From NCBI GenBank assembly GCA_031286585.1, contig JAITUC010000006.1, positions 1-64,000 on the forward strand: a DNA stretch of 64,000 bases, in the 5' to 3' direction. The translations under genes were made by a program, and so were the position numbers. The DNA comes from Delftia acidovorans. GTDB lineage: Bacteria; Pseudomonadota; Gammaproteobacteria; Burkholderiales; Burkholderiaceae_C. The notes under the pieces are model-generated. The model ran no database searches. It was not told the origin of the DNA and was given only the letters and a program-made list of their open reading frames with translations. Below are positions 16,166-25,869 of this stretch, one piece after another (the stretch's first letter is position 1; every line of letters starts with the position of its first letter).

Positions 16166-18133
16166 ATGAAGCGAATCACCCAAGACCTGCCCGGCCTTCT
16201 GGCCGCACTCGACCCCGAGGCCGACCTCGCACACCGCCATATCTGGCTGATCCACCTGCTGGAGTGGGTGCGCGCGCCCAAGCCGTCGGTGGACGGCGCC
16301 GTGCAGCGCGTGCAGCTGCTGGTGGAGGCCGTGGAGGCCGACCCGGCCGTGCGCCAGCGCCTGCATGCCTGGTGGCTGCGCTTCATCGACACCGTGGACA
16401 TCACGGCGCTGCTGGCCGATTTCGGCTTTGCGCCGCGCACCAACATGTTCAGCGAGCTGTCCGAGCGCGCACGCTACAAGCTGCTGCCCAGCACGCCCGA
16501 GACGGTGGATGCCTCCGAGCTGTTCATGCTGGCCATGCCCGACGAATTCGACGCGCGCTGGCTGCACGCGCTGGAGGCGCCGCTGCTGGAACGCATCGCC
16601 CTGCTGCTGACCGATGGCAGCGAGGGCCAGGGCAGCAGTTTCTGGCAGAACAGCCTGCTGGGCTCCATCACCTATTGCACGGGGCAGATCCTGTCCACGG
16701 GCTTTTCGCCCGAGCTGCGCCTGCGCATGGACGAGCAGGCGCGCGACGACCAGCCCTTCCACGCCCTGATCCACGACGCCGAAAGCCTGCGCGTGGAGGT
16801 GATGCACGCGCTGCGCACCAATGACCGGCGCGATGCGGCCGAGGCCCGGCTGCGCGAGCGCCTGGATGCCTGCCGCGCGGCCGTGACATCGGTCTACGCG
16901 CATTTCGAGTCCGAAGGGATTTCGGTGGGCCTGGTATTCCGCCTGCGCCAGCTGCGTGCGCGCATTCTGCGCGTCAGGCGGCTGCTGGACTGCCTGGTGG
17001 CCGACAACCGCGCTACCGAGACGGCCGACCTGCTGGCCAACCTGGTGTCCGTGGGCATAGAGCGGCGCAGCCTGCGCGCGCTGCTGTCCACCAACACCTC
17101 GCTGCTGGCCGCCAAGGTGGCCGAGCGCAGCGCCGAGACCGGCGAGCACTACATTACGCGCACCGGCCGCGAATACCTGTCCATGCTCACCAAGGCCGCC
17201 GGCGGCGGCTTCGTGATGGCCTTCACCACGCTGATGAAGTTCGCGCTGTATGCGCTGGGGCTGTCGGCGTTCTGGGGAGGCCTGGCTGCGGGCATCAACT
17301 ACTCCATCAGCTTCGTGCTGATCCAGTTGCTGCACTTCACGGTGGCGACCAAGCAGCCGGCCATGACGGCCCCGGCCATGGCCGCCAAGCTCAAGGACCT
17401 GCGCGCCAGCGAGGCCATCGAGGAGTTCGTGGACGAGGTCGCCCACCTGGTGCGCTCGCAGGTGGCGGCCGTGCTGGGCAACGTGCTGGTGGTGCTGCCC
17501 ATGGTGCTGCTGCTGTCGCTGGGCTATGCCCAGCTGTTCGGCCACACGCCCATCGACGCGCCGCATGCGGTTGCCGTGCTCGACTCGCTGAGCCTGCTGG
17601 GCCTGTCGCCGCTGTTCGCGGCCTTCACGGGCGTGCTGCTGTTCGCCAGCAGCCTGATCGCGGGCTGGGCCGAGAACTGGTTCGTGCTGCGCCGGCTGGA
17701 CTCGGTGATCCGCTACAACCCCGGCATCACGCGCTGGCTGGGCGCCAGGCGCGCCGACCGCTGGGCACATTTCTGGCGCAAGAACATTTCGGGCTTTGCC
17801 GCCAACGTCTCGCTGGGCATGATGCTGGGCCTGGTGCCGGCGTTCGCGGCCTTCTTCGGCCTGGGGCTGGAGGTGCGCCACGTCACGCTGTCGGCAGGCC
17901 AGATCGGTGCCTCCATGGCGGCCCTGGGCTGGGAGGTGCTGCACTCCAACATCTTCTGGTGGGCGGTTGCCCTACTGCCGGTCAATGGCGCGTTGAACGT
18001 CACTGTCAGCTTTTATCTGGCATTCCGCGTTGCGCTGAGGGCACACAATGTCAGCGGAGTCGACCGCTCGCGCATCTATTCGGCCATCCGCCGCCGTCTG
18101 CGCACAGCGCCGCTGAGTTTCTTCCGCCCCTGA
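16166..18133 (+). CDS. Gcr-family 'site-specific recombinase' (membrane protein)
   Basis: The protein is 655 aa and belongs to the family named after the gonococcal Gcr recombinase (SpecificRecomb). The first 350 residues are helical and soluble-looking (DLPGLLAALDPEADLAHRHIWL). The second half contains several clear membrane helices, for example ALYALGLSAFWGGLAAGINYS and VLVVLPMVLLLSLGY, and re-entrant segments near the C-terminus. No tyrosine- or serine-recombinase catalytic motif is visible, and the membrane topology fits poorly with DNA recombination, so the inherited name should be treated with caution. The start at 16166 lies 53 bp after apaG. Confidence 0.75.
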   Translation: MKRITQDLPGLLAALDPEADLAHRHIWLIHLLEWVRAPKPSVDGAVQRVQLLVEAVEADPAVRQRLHAWWLRFIDTVDITALLADFGFAPRTNMFSELSERARYKLLPSTPETVDASELFMLAMPDEFDARWLHALEAPLLERIALLLTDGSEGQGSSFWQNSLLGSITYCTGQILSTGFSPELRLRMDEQARDDQPFHALIHDAESLRVEVMHALRTNDRRDAAEARLRERLDACRAAVTSVYAHFESEGISVGLVFRLRQLRARILRVRRLLDCLVADNRATETADLLANLVSVGIERRSLRALLSTNTSLLAAKVAERSAETGEHYITRTGREYLSMLTKAAGGGFVMAFTTLMKFALYALGLSAFWGGLAAGINYSISFVLIQLLHFTVATKQPAMTAPAMAAKLKDLRASEAIEEFVDEVAHLVRSQVAAVLGNVLVVLPMVLLLSLGYAQLFGHTPIDAPHAVAVLDSLSLLGLSPLFAAFTGVLLFASSLIAGWAENWFVLRRLDSVIRYNPGITRWLGARRADRWAHFWRKNISGFAANVSLGMMLGLVPAFAAFFGLGLEVRHVTLSAGQIGASMAALGWEVLHSNIFWWAVALLPVNGALNVTVSFYLAFRVALRAHNVSGVDRSRIYSAIRRRLRTAPLSFFRP

Positions 18134-18331
18134 GCCTGCGGGACCTCGGGACACACGCGGAACCCACGTGCTGGCATGCCCGCCCGGCCTTGAGGCCCGG
18201 CAGGCACGCCAGTGGATCGCCAACGAAGTGTCCCCGTGCCATGCGCACGGGACGCGGGTTCGCCCGCGCCGCAGGGAAGGCCCTGCGGAGCTTCGCTTCC
18301 GAGCCGCTGGCTCGCGCAAAGGACCTCGCTT

Positions 18332-19594
18332 ATGAATGACATGCTGAGCTTCTGGGAACCGTGGCTGCGGCCATCGGCCGGGTTGGCCACGGTGCAGTGG
18401 TCCCTGCTGCTGGCCGTGGCCACCATGGTGGGCTACGCCTGCCAGCGCCATGCGGCCCTGCCCAAGGTGGTCGGCTACTCGCTGGTCGGCGGCATTGCCG
18501 GGCTGATCGGCTTCGGCGCCAACACCGCCTGGCCGCTGCAGGGCACGGGATTGTTCCTGCTGGAGCTGGGCGTGGCCATCGTGCTGTTCGAATGCGGCGG
18601 GCGCATCACGCTGCGCTGGTTCCGCCACAACCCCATGGTGCTGGTGCAAAGCGTGGCCGAATCCGCGTTGACCTATCTGCTGGTTTCCCTGGTGCTGGGC
18701 TGGCTGGGCGTGGCTCCCGAAGTGGCCGGGCCGCTGGCCCTGGTGGCCATGGCGGCCTCGCCCCTGGTGCTGACGCGCGTGGTGGCCGACATGCGTGCCG
18801 CAGGCGCCGTGACCGATCGCGGCCTGGTGCTGGCCACCCTGTCCACGCTGTATGCGCTGGCCCTGGGCAGCGCCAAGGCCGGCATGCTGACGCAGCCCAA
18901 GGCGGGCTTCGTGGCCTCGATCACGCCGGTACTGGTGGTGCTGGGCGTCTCGGTCGCCGTGGCCCTGGTGCTGGCCCTTTTGATGCGCCTGGCGCTGCGC
19001 TTCATGAGCCCGGCCAGCGAGAACACCTCCATCCTCTTTCTCACGCTGATCTCGGCCAGCGTGCCCGTGGCCTCGTACCTGGGCGGCTCGGCGCCGCTGG
19101 CGGCGCTGCTGGGCGGCATCCTGCTCAAGCAGTTCAACCCGCGCCCCTGGGCCTGGCCGCGCCAGCTGGGCACGGCGGCCTCGCTGCTGACCATGCTCAT
19201 GTTCGTGCTGGTCTCCACCGTGGCCGCGCAGGCCGACTGGAGCGCGCCGGTGGCCGGCGTGGTGGGCGCCGTGATCCTGGCGCGCCTGGTCGCCAAGACC
19301 CTGGGCGTGGCCGTGGGCAATGTGGGCACGGGCGCCAACTGGCGCCAGGCCTTCTGGGTGGGCTGCGCCATGGCGCCCATGTCGTCGGTGGCGCTGCTGA
19401 TCGCCTCGCAGTTCGTGGCCGCCGCGCCCGAGCTGGGGGCGCAGATCGCTGGCGTGGCCCTGCCCACCATTTTGGTGATGGAGGTGCTGGGCGCCGCCCT
19501 GGCCACCGTGGCCATCTACCGCTCCGGCGAAAGCTCCCGCCCCTGGAAGCCCCTGAGCCGCTCGAATACCGCAGGAGATGAACGTGAGTCTTGA
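18332..19594 (+). CDS. Cation:proton antiporter, CPA2/KefB-like
   Basis: This is an integral membrane protein of 420 aa with about 12 hydrophobic segments and the sodium/hydrogen exchanger fold. An early [14 protein letters not shown] segment and [17 protein letters not shown] match the LxLGxxLLLFxxGL-type helix of CPA2 antiporters. No C-terminal RCK/TrkA-N domain is present. The ATG at 18332 follows AAAGGACC; the frame is open further upstream, but that part looks non-coding. It overlaps ybdK by a few codons. The transported ion is unknown. Confidence 0.8.
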   Translation: MNDMLSFWEPWLRPSAGLATVQWSLLLAVATMVGYACQRHAALPKVVGYSLVGGIAGLIGFGANTAWPLQGTGLFLLELGVAIVLFECGGRITLRWFRHNPMVLVQSVAESALTYLLVSLVLGWLGVAPEVAGPLALVAMAASPLVLTRVVADMRAAGAVTDRGLVLATLSTLYALALGSAKAGMLTQPKAGFVASITPVLVVLGVSVAVALVLALLMRLALRFMSPASENTSILFLTLISASVPVASYLGGSAPLAALLGGILLKQFNPRPWAWPRQLGTAASLLTMLMFVLVSTVAAQADWSAPVAGVVGAVILARLVAKTLGVAVGNVGTGANWRQAFWVGCAMAPMSSVALLIASQFVAAAPELGAQIAGVALPTILVMEVLGAALATVAIYRSGESSRPWKPLSRSNTAGDERES

Positions 19595-20708
19595 AGCCTT
19601 CAACTCGTCCGAACCGCTGACCCTGGGCGTGGAGCTGGAACTGCAGCTGGTCAACACCCACGACTACGACCTGGCCCCCTACGCCGAGGACATGCTGCGC
19701 CTCATGCTCAAGAACCCGCTGCCCGGCAGCGTGGTGCCCGAGATGACGAACAGCATGATCGAGATCTCCACCAGCGTCTGCCATTCGGCCTCGGAGGTGC
19801 TGGGCCAGCTCAGCCAGATCCGCGATGCGCTGGTCAAGAGCGCCGACAAGCTCAACATCGCCGTGGTGGGCGGCGGCACCCATCCCTTCCAGCAGTGGCA
19901 CGAGCGGCGCATCTACGACAAGCCGCGCTTCCAGGAGCTGTCGCAGCTGTACGGCTACCTGTCCAAGCAGTTCACCATCTTCGGCCAGCACGTGCACATC
20001 GGCTGCCCCGACGCCGACGCGGCCCTGCTCATGCTGCACCGCATGTCGCGCTACATCCCGCACTTCATTGCGCTGTCGGCCTCCAGCCCCTACGTGCAGG
20101 GCCACGACACGGCCTTCGACTCGGCGCGGCTGAACTCGGTGTTCGCCTTCCCGCTGTCGGGCCGCGCGCCCTGCGTGCTGCACTGGAGCGAGTTCGAGCA
20201 GTACTTCGACAAGATGACGCGCACGGGCGTGGTCAAGAGCATGAAGGACTTCTACTGGGACATCCGGCCCAAGCCGGAGTTCGGCACCATCGAGATCCGC
20301 GTGTTCGACACGCCGCTGACCATCGAGCGCGCAGCCGCCCTGTCCGGCTATGTGCAGGCGCTGGCCGCCTGGTTCCTGGACACCCAGCCCTTCACGCCCG
20401 TGGAGGACGACTACCTGGTCTACACCTACAACCGCTTCCAGGCCTGCCGCTTCGGCCTGGAGGCCGTCTACGTGGACCCGGCCACGGGCGAGCACATGCC
20501 CCTGGCCGACCACATCCTCAAGACCATGGACGCCGTGGCCGACTACGCGGCCCGCCATGGCGCCGCCCCCGCCCTGCACCTGCTGCGCAGCGACGTGGCC
20601 GCCGGCAGCAACGATGCCCGCTGGCTGCGCGAGCGCCAGCGCAGCGAGCAGCTGCTGGCCGAGGTCTCGCGCCAGGCGGCCATGCGCTTTCGCGGCCAGG
20701 CCGTCTGA
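19584..20708 (+). CDS. ybdK: Carboxylate-amine ligase YbdK (glutamate-cysteine ligase type 2 family)
   Basis: The protein is 374 aa. [10 protein letters not shown], the start of the GCS2 fold, is followed by [31 protein letters not shown] and [10 protein letters not shown], which make the ATP/Mg site of this family. A GTG at 19584 is 6 bases after AGGAG and is the better start; the in-frame ATG at 19578 directly abuts the ribosome site. It overlaps the antiporter gene, so it is translationally coupled. The E. coli homologue has only weak gamma-glutamylcysteine synthetase activity, so the physiological ligation is uncertain. Confidence 0.9.
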   Translation: MSLEAFNSSEPLTLGVELELQLVNTHDYDLAPYAEDMLRLMLKNPLPGSVVPEMTNSMIEISTSVCHSASEVLGQLSQIRDALVKSADKLNIAVVGGGTHPFQQWHERRIYDKPRFQELSQLYGYLSKQFTIFGQHVHIGCPDADAALLMLHRMSRYIPHFIALSASSPYVQGHDTAFDSARLNSVFAFPLSGRAPCVLHWSEFEQYFDKMTRTGVVKSMKDFYWDIRPKPEFGTIEIRVFDTPLTIERAAALSGYVQALAAWFLDTQPFTPVEDDYLVYTYNRFQACRFGLEAVYVDPATGEHMPLADHILKTMDAVADYAARHGAAPALHLLRSDVAAGSNDARWLRERQRSEQLLAEVSRQAAMRFRGQAV

Positions 20709-20710
20709 GG

Positions 20711-20727
20711 CCTGCGTTCAGCGCAGG
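20711..20727. terminator. Small hairpin between convergent genes
   Basis: CCTGCG-TTCAG-CGCAGG lies between the ybdK stop and the stop of the opposing gene. It has no U-tract, so it is a weak bidirectional terminator candidate. Confidence 0.35.
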
Positions 20728-20728
20728 A

Positions 20729-22849
20729 TCAAGGCAGCACCGCCGCCGCACGCGCGGCGGTGATCTGCGCGTCGGCGTCGCGCTGCAGCAGCAGGCGCTG
20801 GCGCACCAGGTCCTGGGCCGCAGCGGTGACGGCGCTCACGTAGCCGGCCTGATCGCCATACAGTTCCTCCAGTGAAGGCCGCCCGTCGCCGGCCGCCAGC
20901 CGCGCCGCGCGCGTCCTGTGGAAGGGGATGAAGCTGCCCGTGAGGTTGGACAGGTCCACGATGCCCGGCGTGGCCACGTAGTTGAACTCCATGCTGGTGC
21001 CCAGCGGCGCCCGCGCCTCCACGCTGCGGATGCCGGCGCGCGTGAGGCCGGTGGCCGCATCGACCTGGGGCACGAGGATGGCGTAGTCCTTGCCCGTGGC
21101 GCGCGGCGGCTGCAGCGTGGCAATGCCGCTTTCGTCCTGCGGCACGTACTGCGGGCCGAAGTCGAGCAGCGCAAAGCCGTTGTGGCGCGCCAGGTAGCGG
21201 AACTCGGGGATGGCGGTCTGCACGCCGCCCACGCTCCAGCTCAGGCCCTTCATGGCGGGAAAGACCAGCTTGTCGGGCCGCACCAGGGTGCCGTCGGCCA
21301 GCTTGGGCACCTGGCTGGCCGGCGGCTCGGTGCCGCGCACCACCCAGTCCTCCAGCGCGATGAACAGCGCGCGGAACGTGTCGTTGAAGTGCACCACGGT
21401 GCCGGCCGGATAGACATTGCGCGTGGGCGCATAGCCGATGCTGGCCGTGCCGCCTGCGCCGCCGTGCTGGGTGCTGGCGTAGTAGTAGATGCGCGCATTG
21501 GCGGGCTGGGCGATGTCGCGCAGGCCGTTGGCATCGGTCAGCACGGGCGAGCCCTGCAGCTGCCAGAACTCCGTGCCCGACAGGCCCAGGAAGAACTTGG
21601 GGCAGGTGTTGCTGGCTTCGCAGCGCTTCATCACGCCGCCCTGGCGGCCGCTGACCTCATCGCTGTAGTCCTTGTCCAGGCCGCGCGGCGCGGTCTGTCC
21701 GAAGGCCGTGTGGTCGGTGCGCAGGCCGCCCCCGCCGCCGGGCACGGCGAAGCGCGTGTTGATGTTGGTCTGGCGCGCGGCCACGTGGGCATACATGCCG
21801 TCGAAGACCTTGCTTCCATCGAGCGCCTGGTTGAAGCCCAGGTGCAGGAAAGTCTTCATGGCATTGCCCGACTGCGAGGTGCCCTGGCCGATGGTGTGCG
21901 TGATGCGCCCGGCCAGCGGATTGGCCTTGCCGTCGGCGTCGGCCGCCTTGGCGCGGAAGAAGCTCACCGTGTCGCGCAGCGCCGCCAGGCCCACGCCCAT
22001 GACCTTGGGGTCCTTGGCCACGTAGACCAGCTCGTAGAGGTACTGCGGATCGAACCCGCCCTTCAGGCAGACGCTGGTGGCCGCGGGCGTGCCGGGGAAG
22101 GGATTGGCGGCGGCATCGCAGCTGGCGAACTTCCAGTCGCCCGGGGGCACGGTCTGGCGCGCATCGGTTTCATTGATGCGGCGCGTGAGCGAGTAGCCGG
22201 CCTGCGTGTTGTCCAGGCTGGCGGGCTCGTAGGCAATCATGGTCCCGTTGAACACGCCGCCGGGCAGGGTCATGGAGGGCACGGCGGCGGCCGGGACCAG
22301 CTCGGTGCGGTAGCTGCCCGTGATGCTGCTGCCGTCCCTGTTGCGGGCCACGGGCACGGTGACCGTCAGGCGCGCGGGCGTGGACTTGGGCACATCGCCC
22401 TGCCAGGCCGAGTACAGCAGCACATAGCCGCGCTCCAGGTAGACCGCATCGCCGGGCGTGGCCGTGGGGTTGGGCATGGTCAGGATGTTGCCGCGGTTGG
22501 GCGCGTCATAGCGCAGCACGCCGCTGGCCTTGGACATGTCCTTGGGCTTGAGCATGACGAAGTCGGTGCTGTACTCGACCATGCCGCGCGCATTGACGGG
22601 CGCCAGCGCCAGATCCTGGATCACGGCGTTCTTCGGGTCGGCCGGGTCCAGCTCGCCGCGCAGCACGCCGGTCACTTTCTCGTAGGCGCCGACACTGCCG
22701 TAGCTGCCGGCAAAGTCCTCGGTGGCGCTGATGCTCAGTTGCATGCGCGGCGCCTGCGCGCCGGCGGGCGAGTCACTGCCGCCGCAGGCGGTCAGCAGGC
22801 CGGATGCGGCCAGGGCAAGCGCCAGCGGATGGGTGGATCTGATGTGCAT
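20729..22849 (-). CDS. Lipoprotein with alpha/beta-hydrolase domain
   Basis: The protein is 706 aa with a lipoprotein signal peptide: LALALAASGLLTACGG, lipobox LTAC, and lipidated Cys at about residue 22. The rest matches the large alpha/beta-hydrolase domain family found as secreted proteins. It has a beta-rich N-terminal part (about 40-200) and a later hydrolase-like part containing FLHLGFNQALDG and FWQLQGSPVLTD. A Ser-His-Asp triad cannot be assigned with certainty by eye. A strong AAGGAGAC ribosome site precedes 22849. It lies 113 bp after the Bug receptor gene in the same direction, which suggests it cleaves an ester or amide outside the cytoplasm and the product is taken up (inference). 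Confidence 0.75.
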   Translation of the reverse strand: MHIRSTHPLALALAASGLLTACGGSDSPAGAQAPRMQLSISATEDFAGSYGSVGAYEKVTGVLRGELDPADPKNAVIQDLALAPVNARGMVEYSTDFVMLKPKDMSKASGVLRYDAPNRGNILTMPNPTATPGDAVYLERGYVLLYSAWQGDVPKSTPARLTVTVPVARNRDGSSITGSYRTELVPAAAVPSMTLPGGVFNGTMIAYEPASLDNTQAGYSLTRRINETDARQTVPPGDWKFASCDAAANPFPGTPAATSVCLKGGFDPQYLYELVYVAKDPKVMGVGLAALRDTVSFFRAKAADADGKANPLAGRITHTIGQGTSQSGNAMKTFLHLGFNQALDGSKVFDGMYAHVAARQTNINTRFAVPGGGGGLRTDHTAFGQTAPRGLDKDYSDEVSGRQGGVMKRCEASNTCPKFFLGLSGTEFWQLQGSPVLTDANGLRDIAQPANARIYYYASTQHGGAGGTASIGYAPTRNVYPAGTVVHFNDTFRALFIALEDWVVRGTEPPASQVPKLADGTLVRPDKLVFPAMKGLSWSVGGVQTAIPEFRYLARHNGFALLDFGPQYVPQDESGIATLQPPRATGKDYAILVPQVDAATGLTRAGIRSVEARAPLGTSMEFNYVATPGIVDLSNLTGSFIPFHRTRAARLAAGDGRPSLEELYGDQAGYVSAVTAAAQDLVRQRLLLQRDADAQITAARAAAVLP

Positions 22850-22962
22850 GTTGTCTCCTTGGGGTCATGGCACAGGCAAGGCTCCGCCCCGGCCGCCGTG
22901 CATTGCGGCGGCCTAGGGCGGTTCGGAAAAGGGAACGGGAGAGCGGGAGAGCGGGGAACGGC

Positions 22963-23946
22963 CTACTCGGGCTGGATGCCGGCGGCCTTGATCACCTGGC
23001 CCCACTTCTGGGTCTCGCCCGCCTGGAAGGCGGCCAGCTCCTGGGGCGTGGCGGTCCAGCCCTCGGAGCCGGACATCTCGAAGAAGGACTTGGCGCCCGC
23101 GCTGTGCACGGCGTCGGACAGCAAGCGGTTCAGACGGGCCACCACGGCCTCGGGCGTGCCGGCGGGCGCGTAGGCCGCGAACCAGTAGCCCATGTCGTAG
23201 CCCTTGACGCCGGCCTCCTCCAGCGTGGGCACCTCGGGCAGCTGCGGGCTGCGTTTGGTGGTGGAGTAGCCCAGGGCGCGCAGCTTGCCCGACTTGACCT
23301 GGGGCACGCCGGTGGAGGTGTCGGTGATCATCAGGTCGATCTGGCCGCCCAGCAGGTCGGTGATGGCCAGCGGATTGCTCTTGTAGGGCACATGCATCAG
23401 GTCCACGCCGGCCAGCTGCTTGAGCATTTCACCGGCCACGCGGCTGGAGGAACTGCCGCTGCCGAACGACAGCTTGCCCGGCTGCTTCTTCGCCGCCGCC
23501 AGCAGATCGCCCACGTTCCTGTACGGCGCATCGGCGCGCACCACCAGCACCTGGCCGCCCTTGCCCAGCCCGGCCACGGGCGCGAAGTCCTTGACCGCGT
23601 CATAGGGCAGCTTCTTGTACAGATGCTGGTTGGCCGCGTGCGTGGTGTTGGTGGTGATCAGCACCGTGTAGCCATCGGCCGCCGAGCGCGCCACCTGCTG
23701 GGCCGCGATCATGCCGCTGGCGCCGCCCTTGTTCTCGACCACCACGGCCTGCCTAGTGGCCGTGGTCACGGCCTGGCCCAGGGCGCGCGCCAGCTGGTCG
23801 GTGGCGCTGCCGGCCGCAAACGGCACGACGAAGGTGATGGGCTTGGACGGATAGTCCTGGGCCAGGGCCGGTGCTGCAGCGGCTGTGAGCGCGCAGGCGG
23901 CCAGCACCAGCGCATGGCGGCGGGGGAAGTTCTGCGAAAAGTTCAT
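22963..23946 (-). CDS. Bug/TctC-family tripartite tricarboxylate transporter receptor
   Basis: This is a periplasmic binding protein of 327 aa. The signal peptide (RRHALVLAACALTAAAAPALA) is followed by DYPSKPITFVVPFAAGSATD, VVENKGGASGMIAAQQVA, VNVPYKS-like MHVPYKSNP and the lobe-2 element LRALGYSTTKRSP. These are all classic Bug features; ligands are usually carboxylates. An AAAGGAGACAGCC ribosome site supports the start. No TctA/TctB permease is nearby, as for most of the numerous Bug proteins in this family of bacteria. It sits 48 bp after the AtuA-like pair and is probably cotranscribed. Confidence 0.92.
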   Translation of the reverse strand: MNFSQNFPRRHALVLAACALTAAAAPALAQDYPSKPITFVVPFAAGSATDQLARALGQAVTTATRQAVVVENKGGASGMIAAQQVARSAADGYTVLITTNTTHAANQHLYKKLPYDAVKDFAPVAGLGKGGQVLVVRADAPYRNVGDLLAAAKKQPGKLSFGSGSSSSRVAGEMLKQLAGVDLMHVPYKSNPLAITDLLGGQIDLMITDTSTGVPQVKSGKLRALGYSTTKRSPQLPEVPTLEEAGVKGYDMGYWFAAYAPAGTPEAVVARLNRLLSDAVHSAGAKSFFEMSGSEGWTATPQELAAFQAGETQKWGQVIKAAGIQPE

Positions 23947-23994
23947 GGCTGTCTCCTTTGTTGTGATGAATGTGTGACGGGCGCATCCCGCCGG

Positions 23995-24366
23995 CTACTC
24001 CGGCGCCAGGTGGGGCAGCAGCGAAGCCGGTATGTGGACCTGCATCTGCAGCAGCCAGTACGACAGGGCCTTGCCGTGGCTGTCGAGGTTGAGCGCGTCG
24101 TTGACGCCGCCGTCCAGCACCGCGTCCAGCACCCAGTTCATGGCCTGCAGGCGCTCCAGCACAAAGCGCTGCACGCGCGCCGGGCGCCGGGCGGCAAAGT
24201 GCGCGGCCACGCGCTCTTCGGTGATCTGCTCCACCAGCACGGGCCAGCAGGCGGCATTCCAGGCAATGAGGCTGATGTTGGAGCGGTTGCCCTTGTCCCC
24301 CGTGCGCCCGTGCGCCAGGCGGTACAGCGGCACGGTGACGGGCATGGTGGTTGGCAGTGTGTTCAT
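23995..24366 (-). CDS. Small partner of AtuA-like protein (AtuA C-terminal-like domain)
   Basis: The protein is 123 aa. VPLYRLAHGRTGDKGNRSNI followed by SLIAWN is the signature of the small domain that accompanies DUF1446/AtuA-type proteins, either fused or as a separate subunit. Its start overlaps the stop of the large AtuA-like gene by 4 bp (ATGA), which indicates a complex of the two. In Pseudomonas, AtuA belongs to the acyclic terpene utilisation cluster but has no well-defined biochemical reaction. Here the pair stands without other atu genes, so the substrate is unknown. Confidence 0.8.
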   Translation of the reverse strand: MNTLPTTMPVTVPLYRLAHGRTGDKGNRSNISLIAWNAACWPVLVEQITEERVAAHFAARRPARVQRFVLERLQAMNWVLDAVLDGGVNDALNLDSHGKALSYWLLQMQVHIPASLLPHLAPE

Positions 24367-25799
24367 GCGGCGTGCTCCCCAGCCTCTTTCCCGACCCCTT
24401 TGTCGACATCTTCCTCGGCCCACTTCCATCCGGTGGCGACGCTCTGCTGCGCCAGCAGGCAGGACACCGTGCCCAGCCGTGCGCGCAGCGCCGTGCGCAC
24501 GCCGCCGCCGCCGGCCGGCCCGCAGGTGTAGAGCGCGTTGACCTCGCGCGGCAGGCGCCGCGCCTCGGCCTGCGTGGGGCGCAGCCAGGCGGCGCGCAGG
24601 CGAACGTCCTGGGGTGCTGTGGCGCTGGCGGGCTGCGCATCGCGCCAGCGGCCGGCGTCGTCGCCCAGCACGCTGGCCACGCCGATCCAGTCCAGGCGCA
24701 GGTCGCGGGCGGCCTCGCCACCCAGGCGCTCGCGCAGCACCTCGCCGGCCAGCCGGGCGCGCTCCAGCGCGCGCGGGCCGGCATAGGAGATCTCGCCCTC
24801 GGCCAGCCAGCCCGAGGCATGGCAGACATTGACCTTGTAGTGGCCGTTGTGCGCATGGCCGCGCACGCCGCTCAGGCGCACGGCGTCCGGCCCTACCTGG
24901 CGCACCTCGGCCTCGGACAGGTCGGCCACCACGTCGGGCGTCAGGTAGGCGGCCGGGTCGTGCACCTCGTACAGCAGTTGTTCCTTGACCGTGCGCTCGC
25001 TGACCAGGCCGCCCGTGCCTTCGGGCTTGGTGATGGTGCAGTCGCCCGAGGGCTCGATGATGGCGATGGGATAGCCCAGCCGCGCCAGGCCCTGCACATC
25101 CTTGAAGCCCGGATCGGCAAAGTAGCCGCCCGTGACCTGGGCGCCGCATTCCAGCAGGTGGCCGGCCATGGTGGCGCGCGCCAGGCGGTCCCAGTCGTCC
25201 CAGGCCCAGCCGAAATGCGCCATGGCCGGACCCAGGGTCAGCGAGGGGTCGGACACGCGGCCGGCCACCACGATCTCGGCGCCGGCCTGCAGGGCCTCGG
25301 CAATTGCGCGGGCGCCGATGTAGGCGTTGGCGCTGACCAGCGCATCCTCGGGAAACTCCGTGCCCAGCGCGGCGCGCAGCGCCTCGCGGTACGCGCGGCC
25401 GCTGACATCGTCGCCATGCACCACGGCGATGCGCGGCGCGCGCAGGCCCAGGCGCTGCGCCAGCCGCTGGATGCAGCGCGCCGCGCCTTCGGGATTCGCC
25501 GCACCGAAGTTGCTGACGATGCGAATGCCATGCGCCAGGCAGTCGGCCAGCACGGGCTCCAGCAGGTCCTCGAGCAAGGGTTCATAGCCCGCGTCGGGCT
25601 GCTCGCGCCGCGCGAGCTGGGCAAGGGCCAGCGTGCGCTCGGCCAGGGTCTCGAAGATCAGGCAGGCGCTCTGGCCGCTGGCCGCCAGCGCGCGCACCAC
25701 GGGCGCGGCGGCATCGGTGCGGTCGCCCGAGAAGCCGGCTGCGCAGCCCACCCACAGCGGGGGCCTGTCCGGGGCAAGAGAGGGTTCCAGGTTGTCCAT
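24363..25799 (-). CDS. AtuA-like acyclic terpene utilisation family protein (DUF1446)
   Basis: The protein is about 478 aa. An N-terminal GCAAGFSGDRTDAA stretch and later SNFGAANPEGAA, VHGDDV, IVVAGRVSDPSLTLGPAMAHFGW and GHLLECGAQVTGGYFADPG are hallmark DUF1446 motifs. The ATG at 25799 is used; an in-frame TTG at 25808 is also possible. It heads a same-strand run with its small partner, a Bug receptor and a secreted hydrolase, and is divergent from a LysR gene 70 bp away. The family is tied to catabolism of branched or hydroxylated acyl compounds, but no reaction can be assigned from the sequence. Confidence 0.85.
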   Translation of the reverse strand: MDNLEPSLAPDRPPLWVGCAAGFSGDRTDAAAPVVRALAASGQSACLIFETLAERTLALAQLARREQPDAGYEPLLEDLLEPVLADCLAHGIRIVSNFGAANPEGAARCIQRLAQRLGLRAPRIAVVHGDDVSGRAYREALRAALGTEFPEDALVSANAYIGARAIAEALQAGAEIVVAGRVSDPSLTLGPAMAHFGWAWDDWDRLARATMAGHLLECGAQVTGGYFADPGFKDVQGLARLGYPIAIIEPSGDCTITKPEGTGGLVSERTVKEQLLYEVHDPAAYLTPDVVADLSEAEVRQVGPDAVRLSGVRGHAHNGHYKVNVCHASGWLAEGEISYAGPRALERARLAGEVLRERLGGEAARDLRLDWIGVASVLGDDAGRWRDAQPASATAPQDVRLRAAWLRPTQAEARRLPREVNALYTCGPAGGGGVRTALRARLGTVSCLLAQQSVATGWKWAEEDVDKGVGKEAGEHAA

Positions 25800-25869
25800 G
25801 AGAGCCAATGTAGGCAGCTGCTGCTAATCTGTGAAATCGATTATTCGGATCAACTCATCCAAAAAGCCG

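Noticed and set aside
23995..25149. A single 384-codon frame joining the small AtuA partner to upstream sequence
   Set aside because: The upstream part is a shadow of the large AtuA-like gene; the real start of the small gene is the ATG at 24366 that overlaps the large gene's stop.
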